Origin: an uncultured Polaribacter sp.
GTDB taxonomy: Bacteria > Bacteroidota > Bacteroidia > Flavobacteriales > Flavobacteriaceae
Reading direction: 5' to 3'
Assembly: GCF_947501385.1 (NCBI RefSeq)
Contig: NZ_CANMVP010000011.1
Span: forward strand, 87,264 to 151,263
DNA length: 64,000 nt
Shown: positions 15,202-24,927 of the stretch, piece by piece
How positions within the stretch are numbered: position 1 is the first letter of the stretch
Layout of the letters: every line of letters begins with the position of its first letter
Translations under genes and position numbers: made by a program
The notes under the pieces: model-generated
Told to the model about the DNA's origin: nothing
What the model saw: the letters and a program-made list of their open reading frames with translations, nothing else
Databases searched by the model: none

Positions 15202-17190
15202 CTATTTCAATTTGAATGCTTTTGCAATAGCTTCTTTTACCAGAACTTCCATAATTTCATAACCTTTAGCATTAGGGTGTACCGTATCTCGACCAAGTTC
15301 TTTTTTTAATCCTTTATGTTCATTAACCATACTTGAATAATAATCTAAATACACCAAATTATTCTTAACAGCATATTCTTTTATCAAATTATTGAGTTGA
15401 CTAATTTTATCTATAGGCTCAATAGATGGACTCCAAGAATAACTACTTGCAGGAAGTACTGAAGCCAGTACCACTTTTATATTGTGTGCTTTGGCCAATT
15501 CTGCCATTGTAAAAATATTACTAGCAATTTGATCAATTGTTATAGGACCTCTGTTGCCGGCGATATCATTGGTTCCTGCATGTATTACAACTGCTTTTGG
15601 GCTTAAATTAATAACATCTTGTCTAAACCTTAATAACATCTGTGGTGTGGTTTGACCACTTATACCTCTTCCTATATAATTGTTTTCTTTAAAAAACCCT
15701 AGATTAAACTGCACCCATTTTTGGGTAATGGAGTTCCCCATAAATAACACTCGGTTTTCTTTTTTAGATGGTGCTTTTAATTCTTTATTTGCTTTTTTAT
15801 ATCTTTTTAAATTCGCCCAATCCTCATTAGGCATTAATTGTATTTTTATTACTGTGGCAATATCATTAGGGGCTTTTTCTGGCAGATGAATGGTTAAATT
15901 ATCATCCACTAAATTCATTTTTAATTTCTGATAAGGGTTGGTAAGCAATGTTGCTTGTCTTGGTTTAATAGCTCTATTTATTACTAATTTACCATCTTCT
16001 GGCCAATCAAAAACATGAGCGTATAAAAATACATCTTTTGCAGTATATCGCCCCCATTCTGGTCTATCATAAGGGCTTACAGATGCTCCATAAATAGATT
16101 CTGCATTTTCTCTAGTCCAAACACCTATCGCTTTTAAACGCTCTGCACTTTCAGGCGGAAACTGACCTAAACCATCTGGACCTATATTTAATAAAAAATT
16201 GCCCCCTTTTGAAACGATATCGATTAAATTCTGAATAAGCTTTTCACTGCTTTTCCAATTTTTATCTGAAGGTTTATACCCCCAAGATCCATTCATCGTC
16301 ATACACGATTCCCAATCAGAATCAATCCCTGTTGCTGGTATTTCTTGTTCAGGTGTACCAAAATCGCCTGCAAAATTACCGTCTTCATCCATTCCTTCCA
16401 TTCCTTTACGACCTTTGTCCACTCTATTATTAATAATTGTATTTGGTTGAATTTCTCGAATAAAATCATAAAGTTCTTTACCCATTTCTGTAGTGTAATC
16501 TGCAATCCAATCACCATCAAACCATACGACTCCAATATCGCCATAGTTAGTTAAAAGCTCCTTTACTTGAGGTTTTAAATAATTTTCATAATATTTTGGA
16601 AATTCTGGATTTACTATAGTTTGATCTTTCTGACCTGCATTGTAATTAGGAAATAAGTTTCCTTGAGCTTGTGGATGGTGCCAATCTACAATAGAATGGT
16701 AAAAACAAAATATAATTCCTGCACGTTTACAAGCGTCTGATAATTCCTTTATAACATCACGCTTAAAAGGTGATGAATCCATAATATCATAATCTGATAC
16801 TTTAGAATCCCATAAGCCAAAGCCATCATGATGTTTCGAAGTTATTACAATATATTTCATACCGGCATCTTTAGCCATAGCCACCCATTCATCGGCATCA
16901 AACTTTATAGGATTAAACATTTTAGGGAATTTTTCATATTCGGCTATGGTATAATCCAATTTATCCATAATCCATTCGGCACCACCTTTACAAATTTGAC
17001 CGTCTCGTTCCCCACCTGGTATGGAGTACACACCCCAATGGATAAACATACCGAATTTGGCATCTCGCCACCATGCCATACGTTCATCATCAGAAAGTTT
17101 TTTTACTTCTGAAGTATTTTGGGAAAAACTTGTATTAAAGTTTAGAACCATAACTAATACAAATAGGATTAATTTATTTAATGCTTTCAT
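15202..17190 (-). CDS. GH29 alpha-L-fucosidase fused to an SGNH/GDSL esterase
   Basis: 662 residues: Sec signal (LILFVLVMVLNFNTSFSQ). The GH29 domain spans about residues 30-450, with WWRDAKFGMFIHWGVYS at the start, TSKHHDGFGLWDS and the nucleophile Asp in VVWFDGDW (near residue 225). An SGNH hydrolase domain spans about 480-660, with block I as MGNSIT, block II as GRGISGQTT, block III as HAGTND and block V as DTVHPN. The first half releases alpha-L-fucose. The second half resembles carbohydrate acetylesterases of the GDSL type, so the protein probably removes fucose and an ester group from the same oligosaccharide in the periplasm. The GDSL serine motif reads GNS, which is common in this subgroup. 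It follows the second lyase gene by 71 bases in the same operon direction. Confidence 0.93.
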   Translation of the reverse strand: MKALNKLILFVLVMVLNFNTSFSQNTSEVKKLSDDERMAWWRDAKFGMFIHWGVYSIPGGERDGQICKGGAEWIMDKLDYTIAEYEKFPKMFNPIKFDADEWVAMAKDAGMKYIVITSKHHDGFGLWDSKVSDYDIMDSSPFKRDVIKELSDACKRAGIIFCFYHSIVDWHHPQAQGNLFPNYNAGQKDQTIVNPEFPKYYENYLKPQVKELLTNYGDIGVVWFDGDWIADYTTEMGKELYDFIREIQPNTIINNRVDKGRKGMEGMDEDGNFAGDFGTPEQEIPATGIDSDWESCMTMNGSWGYKPSDKNWKSSEKLIQNLIDIVSKGGNFLLNIGPDGLGQFPPESAERLKAIGVWTRENAESIYGASVSPYDRPEWGRYTAKDVFLYAHVFDWPEDGKLVINRAIKPRQATLLTNPYQKLKMNLVDDNLTIHLPEKAPNDIATVIKIQLMPNEDWANLKRYKKANKELKAPSKKENRVLFMGNSITQKWVQFNLGFFKENNYIGRGISGQTTPQMLLRFRQDVINLSPKAVVIHAGTNDIAGNRGPITIDQIASNIFTMAELAKAHNIKVVLASVLPASSYSWSPSIEPIDKISQLNNLIKEYAVKNNLVYLDYYSSMVNEHKGLKKELGRDTVHPNAKGYEIMEVLVKEAIAKAFKLK

Positions 17191-17261
17191 TTATAGTTAT
17201 TTATGTTGGTTTTTTTTTATTATTATTTCCTTTTCAGATTGATTTCTTATAATGAACTCAT

Positions 17262-20090
17262 TTACTTAAAAACAACTTCTGCCTTTTCATACGCTTTTGA
17301 TAGTCTAAACTCTATTTGTATGTTAGACCGACTCATTATGGTTTGTCGTGTTTCAATTAATTTACCACCATGGTATAATCTTAATTCAGCCGATTTCATA
17401 TCATTAAAAAACGGTATTCTTATAAGTACTGGTTCATTATTCTGAAGGATGTATCCGTTTTCCACAGTTTCAAAAGACAGGTTTACTGGTGCTCCAGATG
17501 CAATTATTTCCCAACCATTTTGTTCATATTTATACATACCTGAAACAAACAAGAAATCAATAAGATTCTTCTTTGTTGACTGACGTACCATTGAGAATAG
17601 TCCTTTTTGATAAAACTCCTCTTGTTTAATAGCATCATTTTCAGATGTATTTAAAACCATTCTATCAGCGGTGGTTTTATCACTTAACAACACATTTATA
17701 ACCTGCGTATTTGGATTATCCTCTAAACTTGAATACGATACATTTTCAATGGGGTTTTCACCACCTTCCATAAATGGATTAAATACCAAAGCAAAAGGGT
17801 TTCCCCAAGCAGCTTCCTCTCTTTTTAAAATTAGGGTTGATATAGGGTCATCTACTATTTCTTTTGGTGCTGTTCCATTTGAAATGGCATTTGATTTTGG
17901 TGCTTTTACGGAATATACGGTTTGGTTTGGACTTCCTTTTACCCAAATTTTCATAACATTATTAGGCTCTCCATTACTTTCTATTTTAAACAGTGCTTGA
18001 ATATCTTTTGGAGTTTCAATTTTGGTTTTGTCGGTTAAATAATCGTACCCCTTTAAATCGCCTTGCTGTGAGCCAAAATCATCCGTCGCTGATAATTTTA
18101 ATTCATTATTATTCTGAAATATTTGAAGTGATTGTCCTAAATTATGATAAAAATAATCATGCCTCTGATTACCAGACTGTTGTTTTTTTGACCTAAACAC
18201 ATCAACCACATAATTTTTATTGGTATTCGATTTAATAATAGCAGTAAATCGTTGTTGATTAGATTTCGTTTCTGGTTCAAAGAAAGACACTTTAGAAAAC
18301 GTAATTTTATCGAAAATAGATGTTTTGCCTAATTCTGGAAAATAATTATCCAATTCAAATGGATGATAGCCACGCATGGCACCATAATCAGATTTACCAT
18401 CTACCACAACCGTATTGTGGGCTGGAAACCTGGAGTAATACTCTCGATGGTCTTGATGCCAATAACTTGGACCTTTGCCCATATCCGGCCCTAAAACATA
18501 ATTGTTTGCGAATAATTCTATAGAGATGCCATTAACATGCGAATGGTTTCCATAAGAACCAACCGTAGAAACCATGACCGCATCATCACCATCACCCAAC
18601 CTTTGATTGAACATGCTTACATTGGAGGCATAAAAAGTAGGTGATGTTAGTTTTTCTAAATCAATCTCTTCAACATTTATTTCATTCTTTTTTAAATGAT
18701 CTACGTAAAAAAATAATTCGAATAGATTATTTACTTTTCTTTTATATTCTCCTTTATCTACCATCATATTTAGCAAACCAGAAAATAAAAGTTCTTTTTC
18801 TTCTTCGTTATACTTCTTATAATTAGCAATTAGAAGTTCGAAATTTTTTGGAGGCATTATTTTATGAGCTGAATCTCCAAACCCAACCATATAACCCGTA
18901 GGAAATAAATATTGAAAGGATGCCAAAGCTGCTTTTTCAACAATTAGAAAATTAGAAAGCTCGTTTTTATTTGTATAATTATCGAGTAATGTAATGATTT
19001 CTAGCAGTGACGTGATTACGTGTGTTGAATACGATGCACATTCAGGCCACATACCAGTTTCTTGATCATAAACTAGAAGGGATTCCTTTATAGATAGCTG
19101 TCTTTCGGTTGATTTATCAAATGTGTGTTCTAAAAAGTATTCTCGTCCTTTACCATTTTCGTAATTTTTGTTACTCTCTAAAATCAAAGCCACATAGGTT
19201 AAAAATCGTGCTTGGAACAGGTTCCAATTATTATCTGGAATGCCATTTTTTATAATTTGATCTCCCCATTTCTGAAAAACAGCAACAGTATTACTAAGGT
19301 CTATTTTTTCGTTTTTGAAATAGTTGAATAAGAAATCGTAAGTAGTAACAAGGCTTAAAAGAATTTTTTCGTGAATGACTTCAAAGGTTGCCAAACCAGA
19401 AATGCGTTGTTGATTTCCATTCTCTAAATCTATTGGAGCATTTCTATAATACATGCCTTCTATATAGGTTTCAAAAACGGGTTTAGCAAATTCAGCATAC
19501 TTTTTATCGCCCGTTACCCAATATAAAAAGGCAGCATCTTCAACAAGACTCATAATCTTGCGATTAATACCTTCTATAGCATGCCCTACTTTTGATGGAT
19601 GTACCCATTCTTTTTTTTTCGTTTTTTTGTGTGCTAAATAATAGCCACGCGAATCATCAAAATAAGGCTCTATATCTTCTAATTTAGGTGCTGAATATTC
19701 TGTAGCCCAATCTCTAGTTCCTGAAAAACGAACTGTTGCCACTGGTGCTTTTCCTTTAGAGTATGCGAAATCCCCTCCTTTAAGATATACTTCATTATGC
19801 TTCGTTTTCCAATTCATTTGTAACCTAGAAACTAGCCATTCTGGGTTGTCTTCACAACGTTTTAGATATTTTTCTAGGTTTTCTTTTTTCCGTTCAACAA
19901 ATTCTTTTTTCCAAGCTACTTTCTCTATTGTTTTTAAAAATGCTTCCTTAGAGTTGTTTGTTGTATAAATTCTAGGGTGTCCTTCGTTTTGTCCTAATAG
20001 CAACATTGGGCATAATAAAACACCGTAAATAAGCCATTTACAAATCGTTTTTATTTTATCTATTTCGCTATTTAATTTTCTAAAATTCAT
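17262..20090 (-). CDS. Heparinase II/III-like polysaccharide lyase (second of two paralogues)
   Basis: 942 residues, with a hydrophobic segment near residues 16-33 acting as the export signal. An N-terminal alpha/alpha toroid (about 60-430; LQMNWKTKHNEVY, ARFLTYVALIL) is followed by a heparinase II/III-type beta-sandwich part from about 500 (GNHSHVNGISIEL near residue 515; FPAHNTVVVDGKSDYG). These folds are found in uronate-cleaving lyases (for example PL12, PL15, PL17, PL21 types), which beta-eliminate at 4-linked uronic acids and leave an unsaturated end for GH88 enzymes such as the one at 29960. Its ATG overlaps the GH97 stop by 4 bases (ATGA), so translation is coupled. It is clearly related to the protein at 22090 over the full length. 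PL family and substrate are not assignable by eye. Confidence 0.82.
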   Translation of the reverse strand: MNFRKLNSEIDKIKTICKWLIYGVLLCPMLLLGQNEGHPRIYTTNNSKEAFLKTIEKVAWKKEFVERKKENLEKYLKRCEDNPEWLVSRLQMNWKTKHNEVYLKGGDFAYSKGKAPVATVRFSGTRDWATEYSAPKLEDIEPYFDDSRGYYLAHKKTKKKEWVHPSKVGHAIEGINRKIMSLVEDAAFLYWVTGDKKYAEFAKPVFETYIEGMYYRNAPIDLENGNQQRISGLATFEVIHEKILLSLVTTYDFLFNYFKNEKIDLSNTVAVFQKWGDQIIKNGIPDNNWNLFQARFLTYVALILESNKNYENGKGREYFLEHTFDKSTERQLSIKESLLVYDQETGMWPECASYSTHVITSLLEIITLLDNYTNKNELSNFLIVEKAALASFQYLFPTGYMVGFGDSAHKIMPPKNFELLIANYKKYNEEEKELLFSGLLNMMVDKGEYKRKVNNLFELFFYVDHLKKNEINVEEIDLEKLTSPTFYASNVSMFNQRLGDGDDAVMVSTVGSYGNHSHVNGISIELFANNYVLGPDMGKGPSYWHQDHREYYSRFPAHNTVVVDGKSDYGAMRGYHPFELDNYFPELGKTSIFDKITFSKVSFFEPETKSNQQRFTAIIKSNTNKNYVVDVFRSKKQQSGNQRHDYFYHNLGQSLQIFQNNNELKLSATDDFGSQQGDLKGYDYLTDKTKIETPKDIQALFKIESNGEPNNVMKIWVKGSPNQTVYSVKAPKSNAISNGTAPKEIVDDPISTLILKREEAAWGNPFALVFNPFMEGGENPIENVSYSSLEDNPNTQVINVLLSDKTTADRMVLNTSENDAIKQEEFYQKGLFSMVRQSTKKNLIDFLFVSGMYKYEQNGWEIIASGAPVNLSFETVENGYILQNNEPVLIRIPFFNDMKSAELRLYHGGKLIETRQTIMSRSNIQIEFRLSKAYEKAEVVFK

Positions 20091-22084
20091 TCGTTTGGTA
20101 TAATTTGTACAGCAAATCCATTATTGGCTTTAACTTTTAAATTTAATATGCTTTTTCTATCTAATTCTAACTCTTCAATTTTTACATGTGTTCTTGTTTG
20201 GATGGTTTCATCATCAGTGTAAACTTTAGCCATATACTTTTTCCCTTTTTCTAAAAAAGAAAAATCTACTTCTACAGATTGAGGTTTTTCGCCATTAATA
20301 CCACCAATAAACCAAGCCTCTCCTTTTCTTCGAGCAATAACACCTAATTCCCCAATTTCTGAATACAACACTTTGGTTTCATCCCAAGTAGTTGGTACAT
20401 TATCAAAAAACTCTAATTCTGGTTCATTTCCAATGGTATTGGTATTACCCCAAAGCGCATCGTCTTTAATCGGAGCTGCCGGAGCTTTATCGTACCAATA
20501 TAAAAATTGCAGCGGGCTAAAAATGCACACTGTTTTTGCTAATTGAGAAGCATGTGAGCCCATTATATCCACTCGCTTGTTGTAATAACACACGGTATTA
20601 TCGGCTGCTCCTGCCAACATTCTGGTGAACATCGTTATTAATGTATGTTCGTTTGGCACAGTTTCTTCATCACCACGAATGCCTTCTTGGGTCAATAAAT
20701 TAGGATAGGTTCTAGAAAAACCTGTTGGTCTATATTCGTCATGAACATCTACAACCATTTCGTACTCGGAAGCTTTTTTTATAGCTTCATGCATCCATAG
20801 AGTTGCATCTTGATCTCCTACTCTTACAAAACCAAATTTAATACCAGAAATACCCCATTTTTTAAATAATGGTAATACCTCATCCAGTTGTTTTTCTAAA
20901 GCTCTGCGGTTTACGTACAACATGACTTTAACGCCTTTTTCTTTAGCATAATTACAAATAGCTTCAATATCAAATGGGCCTTTCGACCTTTTAGGATCTA
21001 GAGTAACTGTTGTGGCATCTGAAGTATTGTACATTTCATTACCGTACCAACCGGCATCAAAATGTACATATTGCATGTTATGACTAGCCACAAAATCGAT
21101 AGCAGCTCGCCCCCCTTGCGTTGTTAAGGTTCCTTCACGAAGAACCTTTCCAGGAGTTATCCAAGACTCATCGGCAATTTTGGAAGGATCGTTCAAATTT
21201 TGAATTATATAATTATTCTCCAATAATTCTCCTTCATCTTTAGCCATCATAACCACGCGCCAAGGCGATTGAAATGGTAATTTTTTATGAACTTTTGTTT
21301 CTGTTTCTTTTCTTTTAGAAATGATAGCTCCTGTAATAGTATCTTGTTTTTGAACTCCCATTTTACCATCTAAACTTGAAAGAATACTATATTTAGACGA
21401 TGTCCCTTTATCAAAACTTAATCGTGCATAATCCACCATTTTTGCTTCTGCTAAAGCAATTTTCAAACTATCGTGAATTTCAATAACTAATGGACGCTCG
21501 CAACCTTTTTGTAATTGCGATAATAAAATTTGTTTATACTCACCTTGTGCCGTAAGTACTCGTGGTTCTCGTTTTGGTGTAGACCAAACTTTATAATCTT
21601 CTTTAAAATTGTAATGAATCTTTTCATCTAAGCCCATTTTAAGAATATTGTTTTGCTCTGGAATTTCATATGAAATGGCAATTCCTTCGTTATAAGCTCT
21701 ACAAATAATATTGACTTTAGAGTTTCCCAATTTAAGATATACTTTTAATAGATTGTAATTGTCTGGTATAACACTTAATTCGGCAAAGTTAGAATGCCAT
21801 TGATTATTTACTGTGGAAGTATCCACCTTTAATATGGACAAATCACCTGAAAAATCTATTTCCTTAGAAATCAGCTCTAATGTTGAAGGTAATACAACAT
21901 CATGGTCATTATATTTAATAGAAAAAGTGATGTTCCTTCTCGAATCACCAATAAGCGAGAATATTTTTTTCCCATCGGGAGATTTTACTTGAATATTTTG
22001 TGGTTTATTACAACCAGAAAATACCAAGGAAATGATTAAAATTCCCGTGATATGTTTTCTGTTTAAATAATTTAAAATCTTCAT
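20087..22084 (-). CDS. GH97 family glycoside hydrolase, lipoprotein
   Basis: 665 residues. The N-terminus has a lipoprotein signal ending in VFSGC. The N-terminal beta-sandwich (SPDGKKIFSLIGD ... ITFSIKY) is followed by the GH97 (beta/alpha)8 barrel (WRVVMMAKDEGELLENN, ESWITPGKVLREG, MQYVHFDAGWYG, GVKVMLYVNRRALE) and a C-terminal beta domain. GH97 enzymes are alpha-glucosidases (SusB, inverting) or alpha-galactosidases (retaining). The strand that carries the nucleophile Asp of retaining members reads GIKFGF here, with Gly at that position, which is the state described for inverting SusB-type enzymes. Candidate base residues are in TQEGIRGDEE. It is encoded between two lyases with gaps of 5 and -4 bases, so all three are made together. 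The natural sugar is unknown. Confidence 0.9.
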   Translation of the reverse strand: MKILNYLNRKHITGILIISLVFSGCNKPQNIQVKSPDGKKIFSLIGDSRRNITFSIKYNDHDVVLPSTLELISKEIDFSGDLSILKVDTSTVNNQWHSNFAELSVIPDNYNLLKVYLKLGNSKVNIICRAYNEGIAISYEIPEQNNILKMGLDEKIHYNFKEDYKVWSTPKREPRVLTAQGEYKQILLSQLQKGCERPLVIEIHDSLKIALAEAKMVDYARLSFDKGTSSKYSILSSLDGKMGVQKQDTITGAIISKRKETETKVHKKLPFQSPWRVVMMAKDEGELLENNYIIQNLNDPSKIADESWITPGKVLREGTLTTQGGRAAIDFVASHNMQYVHFDAGWYGNEMYNTSDATTVTLDPKRSKGPFDIEAICNYAKEKGVKVMLYVNRRALEKQLDEVLPLFKKWGISGIKFGFVRVGDQDATLWMHEAIKKASEYEMVVDVHDEYRPTGFSRTYPNLLTQEGIRGDEETVPNEHTLITMFTRMLAGAADNTVCYYNKRVDIMGSHASQLAKTVCIFSPLQFLYWYDKAPAAPIKDDALWGNTNTIGNEPELEFFDNVPTTWDETKVLYSEIGELGVIARRKGEAWFIGGINGEKPQSVEVDFSFLEKGKKYMAKVYTDDETIQTRTHVKIEELELDRKSILNLKVKANNGFAVQIIPNE

Positions 22085-22089
22085 TATGA

Positions 22090-24918
22090 TTATTTTCTTA
22101 CTTCAATCGTGATTAGCTGATAAGACATCTTAGGAATGATAAAATTGACTATTTTTTGCTTGTCTTTAACCAAACGTTGTCCTTTTATCTCTGTTGATTC
22201 GTAGCTTAGCACAACCTCTCCTCTTTTATAAGTATCCGGTATTGATAGAATAACAGGCGAATCAGCTGTTAAATGCATATTATTTTCATTAAAAACCAAT
22301 GTAGCTGCACCTGATTCACCTAAAGCCGTTTCGATACTAAAACCATCCATTCCAATTGACTTTCCTGAACCCAAAAACAATGTGGTTTCGTTTGCTTCAG
22401 TGGTTACAATACCAAATGTACCCGTAAAGGTCATGTTCTTATATTCAATAGTGTTGCTAATATCTGAGGAAAATATATAATCCGAACGGTCTGAAAGGCT
22501 TTCTACTTTTAATCCTACAAAACTATCCGTAACACCTTTAAAATCCAAGGTTTCTATATGTTTAATCGTTTTAGGTTCGCTTGTTGTTGATGGTTCATAA
22601 ATAGCCACAAAAGGTTTATTCCAAGCTTCACCTGTTTGCCGTACTATAATAGTGTTTAACGGTTGATAAGCAATATCCTTTGGAATCATGGCATCCCTGA
22701 GCGCCTCAGAACGTGGTGATTTCACTTTAAATATTTCGCGCCCTGTATGACCGTTCATCCACATGTTCATACGTATAGTTTCCTCACCGTCTAAATTCAG
22801 ATTAAATTTAGCCTTAAAAGTAGCATCTGTTTTTATGGATTGCTCGTCTGTTTTATAGTCGTATGCTTTAATATTTCCGTTAGCAGATGTTAGTTTCTTT
22901 GTGGGTATTAAATTCAACTCAGTATCACTCAAATCAGTTATTGTAAGTTCCTGACCAAGGTTATGGTAAAAATAATCATGGTATGTATCAGAACCCTCTT
23001 TAGTCGTAGACCTGAAAACATCAATATAGTAACCCGAAGTATCTCCTGTCCGTACAATACTCATTACCCTATTTTGATTTGAATTTGTACTAGGTTCATT
23101 AAAATAAAGGTCAGAAAACGTGATATTGGGATAGTAGCCTGTTTTTCTTTCAGAATCTGGATAAACGGCATTGACTTTAAACGGATATTTACCACGCATA
23201 CGTTGATATTGGGATTTACCATTTACCGAAACCGTATTGTGTGCCGGAAACTGTGAATAATATTCCCGATAATCCAATTGAAAATAACTAGAACCTCTGC
23301 CACCCTCTGGAGCCAGCACAAGGCCTTTTCCATAAAGTTCCATGGCAATTCCGTTGGAATGCGAATGATTGCCTAATGAACCTGCTTGAGAAATCATCAA
23401 GCCATGCTTTGAATCAAGACCATTACGTTGTACCAACCAACTTACCGTTGGTGCATAAAAAGTATTGGTCATATAATCTGCTTCATTAGCAGGCTGAACA
23501 TTTTTATCTAAATGAACTTCATTCTTATAAAGCAAATTTTGAAATGTATTTTTTGAATTTTTATTTTCTTTAATATCACCATCTTTTTCAAGCATATAAA
23601 TAAGAGATGTGAATTTTTCTTCTTGCTCATGTTTTCCAAAATATTGGGCATTTGCTACAAGGTCGAGCATGGGTTCTATATGAAGTTTCCCATAATGTGA
23701 ATCTCCAAAAGCTACCGTATACTTATTAGGGTATAAATACTGGGGCATAATCGCAACAGCTTTGGGTATAATGGGCATAAACTTTAAAATATCGATATCT
23801 AAAGCCTCTTGAATTTTCATAGCCATTTCTATAAAACCCTTTGCAACACTAAGTGCATAACCAGCCCCTTCGTTCCAGATGCCATTATCGGAATCATAAC
23901 CAGAATCCAATACATCTGTTACCGACCATTGACGCTCGCTGGTTTCATTAAAAATTGTATTCAAATAAAACTGACTTCCTTTACCATCTGCATAGCTACT
24001 ATCATCATCGAGTATTAAAGCAATTTTTATGACCAAGTTAGCTTGATGAAGATTCCAGTTATTGTCTGGAATACCATGCTTAATGATGATATCTGCCATT
24101 TTTTTAAATGCATCTGTATAGATGGGCATGTCATCTTTCTTATTTTCCTTGAGATACCCATATAAAAAATCAAAACAACTTGAAGCTGGGGCAACAATAC
24201 CCTCTTTAATAACCTGAAAAGAAGTAAAGCCAATGATGTTTTTTACATTGCCATTTTTTAAATCTACTGGTGCATTTCTATAATAAATCCCTTTCATATA
24301 AATATCAAACAAATGGGAAGCTAGTTTTGCATACGCTACATCACCTTCTACATAATATATCATAGCAGCATCGCGAGCAATCTTCATAATATTGCTATTT
24401 ATATTTTCTATGACCCTACCTGTTTTTAAAGGTTTTACCCATTCCCATTTGTCTGTGTTTTTATTTTGCAGCCAAAGTCCTCTGGCATCTTCAAGGTAAG
24501 GTTTCATATCCTCAAACTTTGGTGTTCTATAATCTGTAACATAATCTCTTTGTCCTGTAAAACGGACTGTTGGTACTGGCGCTTTTCCTTCAGCATGTGA
24601 ATAGTATTCACCATTTACAAAAACATCAGTAGCATGGCTTTTCCAATACATTTGAAACCGAGAGGACAACCATTCTGGGTCTGATTTATATTGTTCAACA
24701 TACGATGAAATTTTACTTTTAAATTTTTCGTAATCTCTTTTTACGTTTTTTGAATTTTCTAATTGTAGCAGTATTTTTTCTTTTGAAGCACCAGACAGAA
24801 TAAGTCTTGGATGGTTTCTTTCAATTTTTTTAGGAAAAACAAATTGGGCATAAGTTGTCTGGCTTACCAATAAGAAAGCTATAATACTAATGCTATAAAT
24901 ACTTATTTTTAGTTTCAT
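22090..24918 (-). CDS. Heparinase II/III-like polysaccharide lyase (first of two paralogues)
   Basis: 942 residues from ATG 24918; an in-frame TTG at 24927 would add three residues but directly touches the sulfatase stop. A Sec signal (ISIYSISIIAFLLVSQTTYAQ) implies a soluble periplasmic protein. An alpha/alpha toroid (about 60-430) is followed by the heparinase II/III-type part (GNHSHSNGIAMEL near residue 516; FPAHNTVSVNGKSQY). The paralogue at 17262 matches block by block, for example the shared NDNW-type text DNNWNLHQA/DNNWNLFQA and EYYSQFPAHNTV/EYYSRFPAHNTV, but is diverged enough to suggest a different cleavage site. It likely acts on uronate-containing oligosaccharides and feeds GH88. 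It starts 9 bases after the sulfatase and ends 5 bases before GH97. Confidence 0.82.
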   Translation of the reverse strand: MKLKISIYSISIIAFLLVSQTTYAQFVFPKKIERNHPRLILSGASKEKILLQLENSKNVKRDYEKFKSKISSYVEQYKSDPEWLSSRFQMYWKSHATDVFVNGEYYSHAEGKAPVPTVRFTGQRDYVTDYRTPKFEDMKPYLEDARGLWLQNKNTDKWEWVKPLKTGRVIENINSNIMKIARDAAMIYYVEGDVAYAKLASHLFDIYMKGIYYRNAPVDLKNGNVKNIIGFTSFQVIKEGIVAPASSCFDFLYGYLKENKKDDMPIYTDAFKKMADIIIKHGIPDNNWNLHQANLVIKIALILDDDSSYADGKGSQFYLNTIFNETSERQWSVTDVLDSGYDSDNGIWNEGAGYALSVAKGFIEMAMKIQEALDIDILKFMPIIPKAVAIMPQYLYPNKYTVAFGDSHYGKLHIEPMLDLVANAQYFGKHEQEEKFTSLIYMLEKDGDIKENKNSKNTFQNLLYKNEVHLDKNVQPANEADYMTNTFYAPTVSWLVQRNGLDSKHGLMISQAGSLGNHSHSNGIAMELYGKGLVLAPEGGRGSSYFQLDYREYYSQFPAHNTVSVNGKSQYQRMRGKYPFKVNAVYPDSERKTGYYPNITFSDLYFNEPSTNSNQNRVMSIVRTGDTSGYYIDVFRSTTKEGSDTYHDYFYHNLGQELTITDLSDTELNLIPTKKLTSANGNIKAYDYKTDEQSIKTDATFKAKFNLNLDGEETIRMNMWMNGHTGREIFKVKSPRSEALRDAMIPKDIAYQPLNTIIVRQTGEAWNKPFVAIYEPSTTSEPKTIKHIETLDFKGVTDSFVGLKVESLSDRSDYIFSSDISNTIEYKNMTFTGTFGIVTTEANETTLFLGSGKSIGMDGFSIETALGESGAATLVFNENNMHLTADSPVILSIPDTYKRGEVVLSYESTEIKGQRLVKDKQKIVNFIIPKMSYQLITIEVRK

Positions 24919-24927
24919 ACTTAACAA

